Assembly (NCBI RefSeq): GCF_004331685.1
Contig: NZ_SJSM01000010.1
Span: 62,001 to 126,000 of the forward strand
Direction of reading: 5' to 3'
Source of the DNA: Pedobacter hiemivivus
GTDB lineage: Bacteria > Bacteroidota > Bacteroidia > Sphingobacteriales > Sphingobacteriaceae
DNA: 64,000 nt
Shown here: one piece after another, positions 62,132 to 64,000 of the stretch
How the letters are laid out: every line of letters begins with the position of its first letter
Position numbering within the stretch: position 1 is the first letter of the stretch
Made by a program: the position numbers and the translations under genes
Notes under the pieces: model-generated
The model's input: the letters and a program-made list of their open reading frames with translations, nothing else
Databases searched by the model: none
Told to the model about the DNA's origin: nothing

Positions 62132-62791
62132 ATGACCATACACAAAGAAGGTTACACCACCATTGCATTATCTGTCCTTTTCATATTTATTTTGAATGCT
62201 GTCGTTTCTTATAAATTTGATGACGTAACCTGGTTGAGGTGGCTAATCTACATTTTCTCGTTTTCTCTTTTCGTTATTGTTTTACAGTTTTTTAGAAACC
62301 CATCCCGCACATTTACTAGCGGAGAAAACCTGGTGATCTGCCCTGCAGATGGAAAAGTTGTTGTAATAGAAGAAACTGAAGAAGGCGAATATTTTAAAGA
62401 CAAAAGATTACAGGTATCTATATTTATGTCGCCTGTAAACGTACACATCAACAGAAATCCTATCTCTGGTGTTGTTAAATTTTTCAAATACCACCCAGGC
62501 AAGTATTTAGCAGCATGGAACCCTAAATCGTCTACAGAAAACGAGAGGACTACAGTAGTTGTAGAGCATAAAAATGGTACACCTGTATTGTTCAGACAAA
62601 TTGCAGGAGCACTTGCGAGAAGAATCGTTTGGTATGTAAAAGAAGGTGATAAAGTTGAGCAGTCTAAAGAGTTTGGGTTTATAAAATTCGGCTCGAGGGT
62701 TGACATATTCCTACCTATTGGCACCAAAGTAAATCTGGAGTTAAATCAGGTTGTAAAAGGCGGAATTACTGTACTAGCCGAGCTTGCATAA
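62132..62791 (+). CDS. psd: Phosphatidylserine decarboxylase proenzyme
   Basis: 219 residues. Two N-terminal membrane helices (about 10-28 and 34-53) and a catalytic domain with VICPADGKVVVIE, SIFMSPVNVHINR and the self-cleavage site FGSR (Gly186-Ser187), where Ser187 would become the pyruvoyl group. The short form fits the PSD-A type of Bacteroidota. It makes phosphatidylethanolamine from phosphatidylserine at the membrane. A CAATTTTG sequence 35 bases upstream is close to a -7 element. Confident. Confidence 0.94.
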   Translation: MTIHKEGYTTIALSVLFIFILNAVVSYKFDDVTWLRWLIYIFSFSLFVIVLQFFRNPSRTFTSGENLVICPADGKVVVIEETEEGEYFKDKRLQVSIFMSPVNVHINRNPISGVVKFFKYHPGKYLAAWNPKSSTENERTTVVVEHKNGTPVLFRQIAGALARRIVWYVKEGDKVEQSKEFGFIKFGSRVDIFLPIGTKVNLELNQVVKGGITVLAELA

Positions 62792-62817
62792 GCAACCATA
62801 AAAATTATCAATAACAC

Positions 62818-62847
62818 AAAAGGCCTGGAAATGCTCCGGGCCTTTTT
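62818..62847 (+). terminator. Rho-independent terminator
   Basis: AAAGGCCTGG pairs with CCGGGCCTTT around a short loop (AAATGCT), followed by TTTTG. It lies 27 bases after the psd stop and 20 bases before the stop of the converging MscS gene. Confidence 0.85.
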
Positions 62848-62866
62848 GTTTGTATCTAGTTATATT

Positions 62867-63979
62867 TTATTTAGGGGTATCTCCTATTGATCTTTGCGTA
62901 GGATAGGCGAAGTCAGAGCGGTACTGCTTAACGATCTCCATCAGCTTAAAGTTGACCTCTTCCTTAACTTTCAAGTATTTGCTGTGATCCATATTATTTA
63001 CAAGATAAACCACTTGTATATGTAACGCGAAATCGCCAAAATTATCAAATGTAGCATAACCATCCTTCGTGTCGGGATGTGCCGTTAGAAAGTCTCCAAT
63101 GGCCTTTATGATCAATTTAATATCGGCTGCATCTGTTTCATAAGTTATCCCGATAAAGAAATTTACTCTACGGTAGTTTCTCAAGGTTACATTTTCAAGC
63201 ACACCGTCAATCATCGCCCTGTTAGGGATAACAATTGTTGTTTTATCAGGACTAATCAACCAGGTACTTCTAAAGCCGACCTTATCTATCGTTCCTTCGA
63301 TACCATCTACTTTAACCACATCACCAACCGTGAAAGGTTTATCCAGAAATATAGTGAAGGATCCAATTAGGTTCTCCAGACTTTCTTTTGCAGCTAATGC
63401 GATCGCAATACCGCCAATTCCCAAACCGGTAATCAGGGTAAGAACATTGATCTCGAAAACAAAACCAAGCAGGACAAAGAAACCTAAAAAACAAATCAAG
63501 GTCTTGGTCAGCTCTTTTAAGAATGGCACCAATTGATCGTCCGTCCTATTATTGGTTATTGCCGCTCTATGCTTCAATACAAACGCGATAAAATCAATAA
63601 TCCTTAAGATGATCCAGAAAATAGACAGGATGATCAGGAATAGAAATACCTTATCCAGGCAATCACCAATCGTAACTTCTATTTTTGTTTTAGATCTGTG
63701 CCACAATACCGTATCGAGCGGATGGGTTAAATGATTGACAGCAAGATAAATCGTACAAAAAGAAATAAATGACTCTATCGGTTTTAGCAGAAGCGCGGCA
63801 AAAGTATCTCCATTAACCTCTGCTGCAAACTTTTCAAATATTTTAAAAAGACCATGGCTAATTAACTTGGAAACCAATCTTTTAAACAGTAGTCCAAGTA
63901 AAATAATCCCCACAAAAAAACAGTATTGCTTAACTGTATTTCCCCAGAAAATCTGTTCAAAAAATTGATTGTCCATCAT
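62867..63979 (-). CDS. MscS-family mechanosensitive ion channel
   Basis: 370 residues. Five predicted membrane helices in the N-terminal half; the pore helix is LITGLGIGGIAIALAAKESLENLIGS (pattern in two blocks) and the beta domain follows with KPFTVGDVVKVDGIEGTIDKVGFRST and IVIPNRAMID. The extra N-terminal helices make it longer than MscS (286 residues in E. coli). It releases solutes on osmotic downshift. The start at 63979 is near the window edge but complete. Confident. Confidence 0.92.
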   Translation of the reverse strand: MMDNQFFEQIFWGNTVKQYCFFVGIILLGLLFKRLVSKLISHGLFKIFEKFAAEVNGDTFAALLLKPIESFISFCTIYLAVNHLTHPLDTVLWHRSKTKIEVTIGDCLDKVFLFLIILSIFWIILRIIDFIAFVLKHRAAITNNRTDDQLVPFLKELTKTLICFLGFFVLLGFVFEINVLTLITGLGIGGIAIALAAKESLENLIGSFTIFLDKPFTVGDVVKVDGIEGTIDKVGFRSTWLISPDKTTIVIPNRAMIDGVLENVTLRNYRRVNFFIGITYETDAADIKLIIKAIGDFLTAHPDTKDGYATFDNFGDFALHIQVVYLVNNMDHSKYLKVKEEVNFKLMEIVKQYRSDFAYPTQRSIGDTPK

Positions 63980-64000
63980 AATTATACCAATTGTTTTAAT

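Overview
The window looks like chromosome of a member of the Bacteroidota, most likely a Sphingobacteriaceae genus such as Pedobacter. The signs are a SusC/SusD pair, lipoproteins with Bacteroidota-type signals, ECF sigma factors with family-typical partners, candidate promoters of the TAnnTTTG type, few Shine-Dalgarno sites and AT-rich DNA. The genus is inferred from protein character only; there is no rRNA or tRNA in the window.

There are two very different halves. Roughly 1-40,020 is accessory DNA. Its right edge cuts into comM (yifB), of which only the last ~160 codons remain (to 40,505). No integrase, transposase or 5' half of comM is visible, so the left end of the island lies outside the window or the element has decayed. 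From left to right the accessory part holds: two small divergent regulators around a strongly folded intergenic region; a ShosTA-like pair (DprA-like plus phosphoribosyltransferase-like); an SRAP-domain gene, a DUF3800 gene and an ImuA-ImuB-DnaE2 mutasome, with a shared 16-bp operator-like motif (ACTAA-N5-TTAGCA) upstream of the mutasome and in the shosA/SRAP divergent region; a lysozyme-like enzyme with a lipoprotein partner; an HNH-nuclease plus HEPN pair; three tandem small paralogues followed by a nucleotidyltransferase-HEPN protein and a regulator; a structured GC-rich leader-like block; a TlpA-DUF3738/SusC/SusD operon facing an AraC regulator, a MauE/DoxX-like protein and a small exported cysteine protein; and a signalling/defence block (29.3-40.0 kb).

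The 29.3-40.0 kb block is the most unusual part. It combines a Ser/Thr kinase with an Mrr-like nuclease, a TerY-P triad (vWA, PP2C phosphatase, HhH-containing kinase), a three-gene operon with an ADP-ribosyltransferase-like protein, a helical protein and a HEPN-like protein, and a diadenylate cyclase with a double-HTH regulator. Each piece resembles known conflict-system parts; the combination is, as far as I can tell from sequence alone, a candidate for a composite immune island.

From 40.5 kb to the end the DNA is ordinary core genome: an LpoB/COG3014 lipoprotein operon, a TlpA-type thioredoxin, a TraB/GumN protein, two ECF sigma factor units, an NTP pyrophosphohydrolase, HtpG, a three-gene membrane operon, an M16 peptidase, peptide deformylase, Nfu and Mrp iron-sulfur proteins, an AsmA-like/GT51 transglycosylase fusion, hypoxanthine phosphoribosyltransferase, phosphatidylserine decarboxylase and an MscS channel.

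All functional calls rest on motif reading by eye; no database search was possible.
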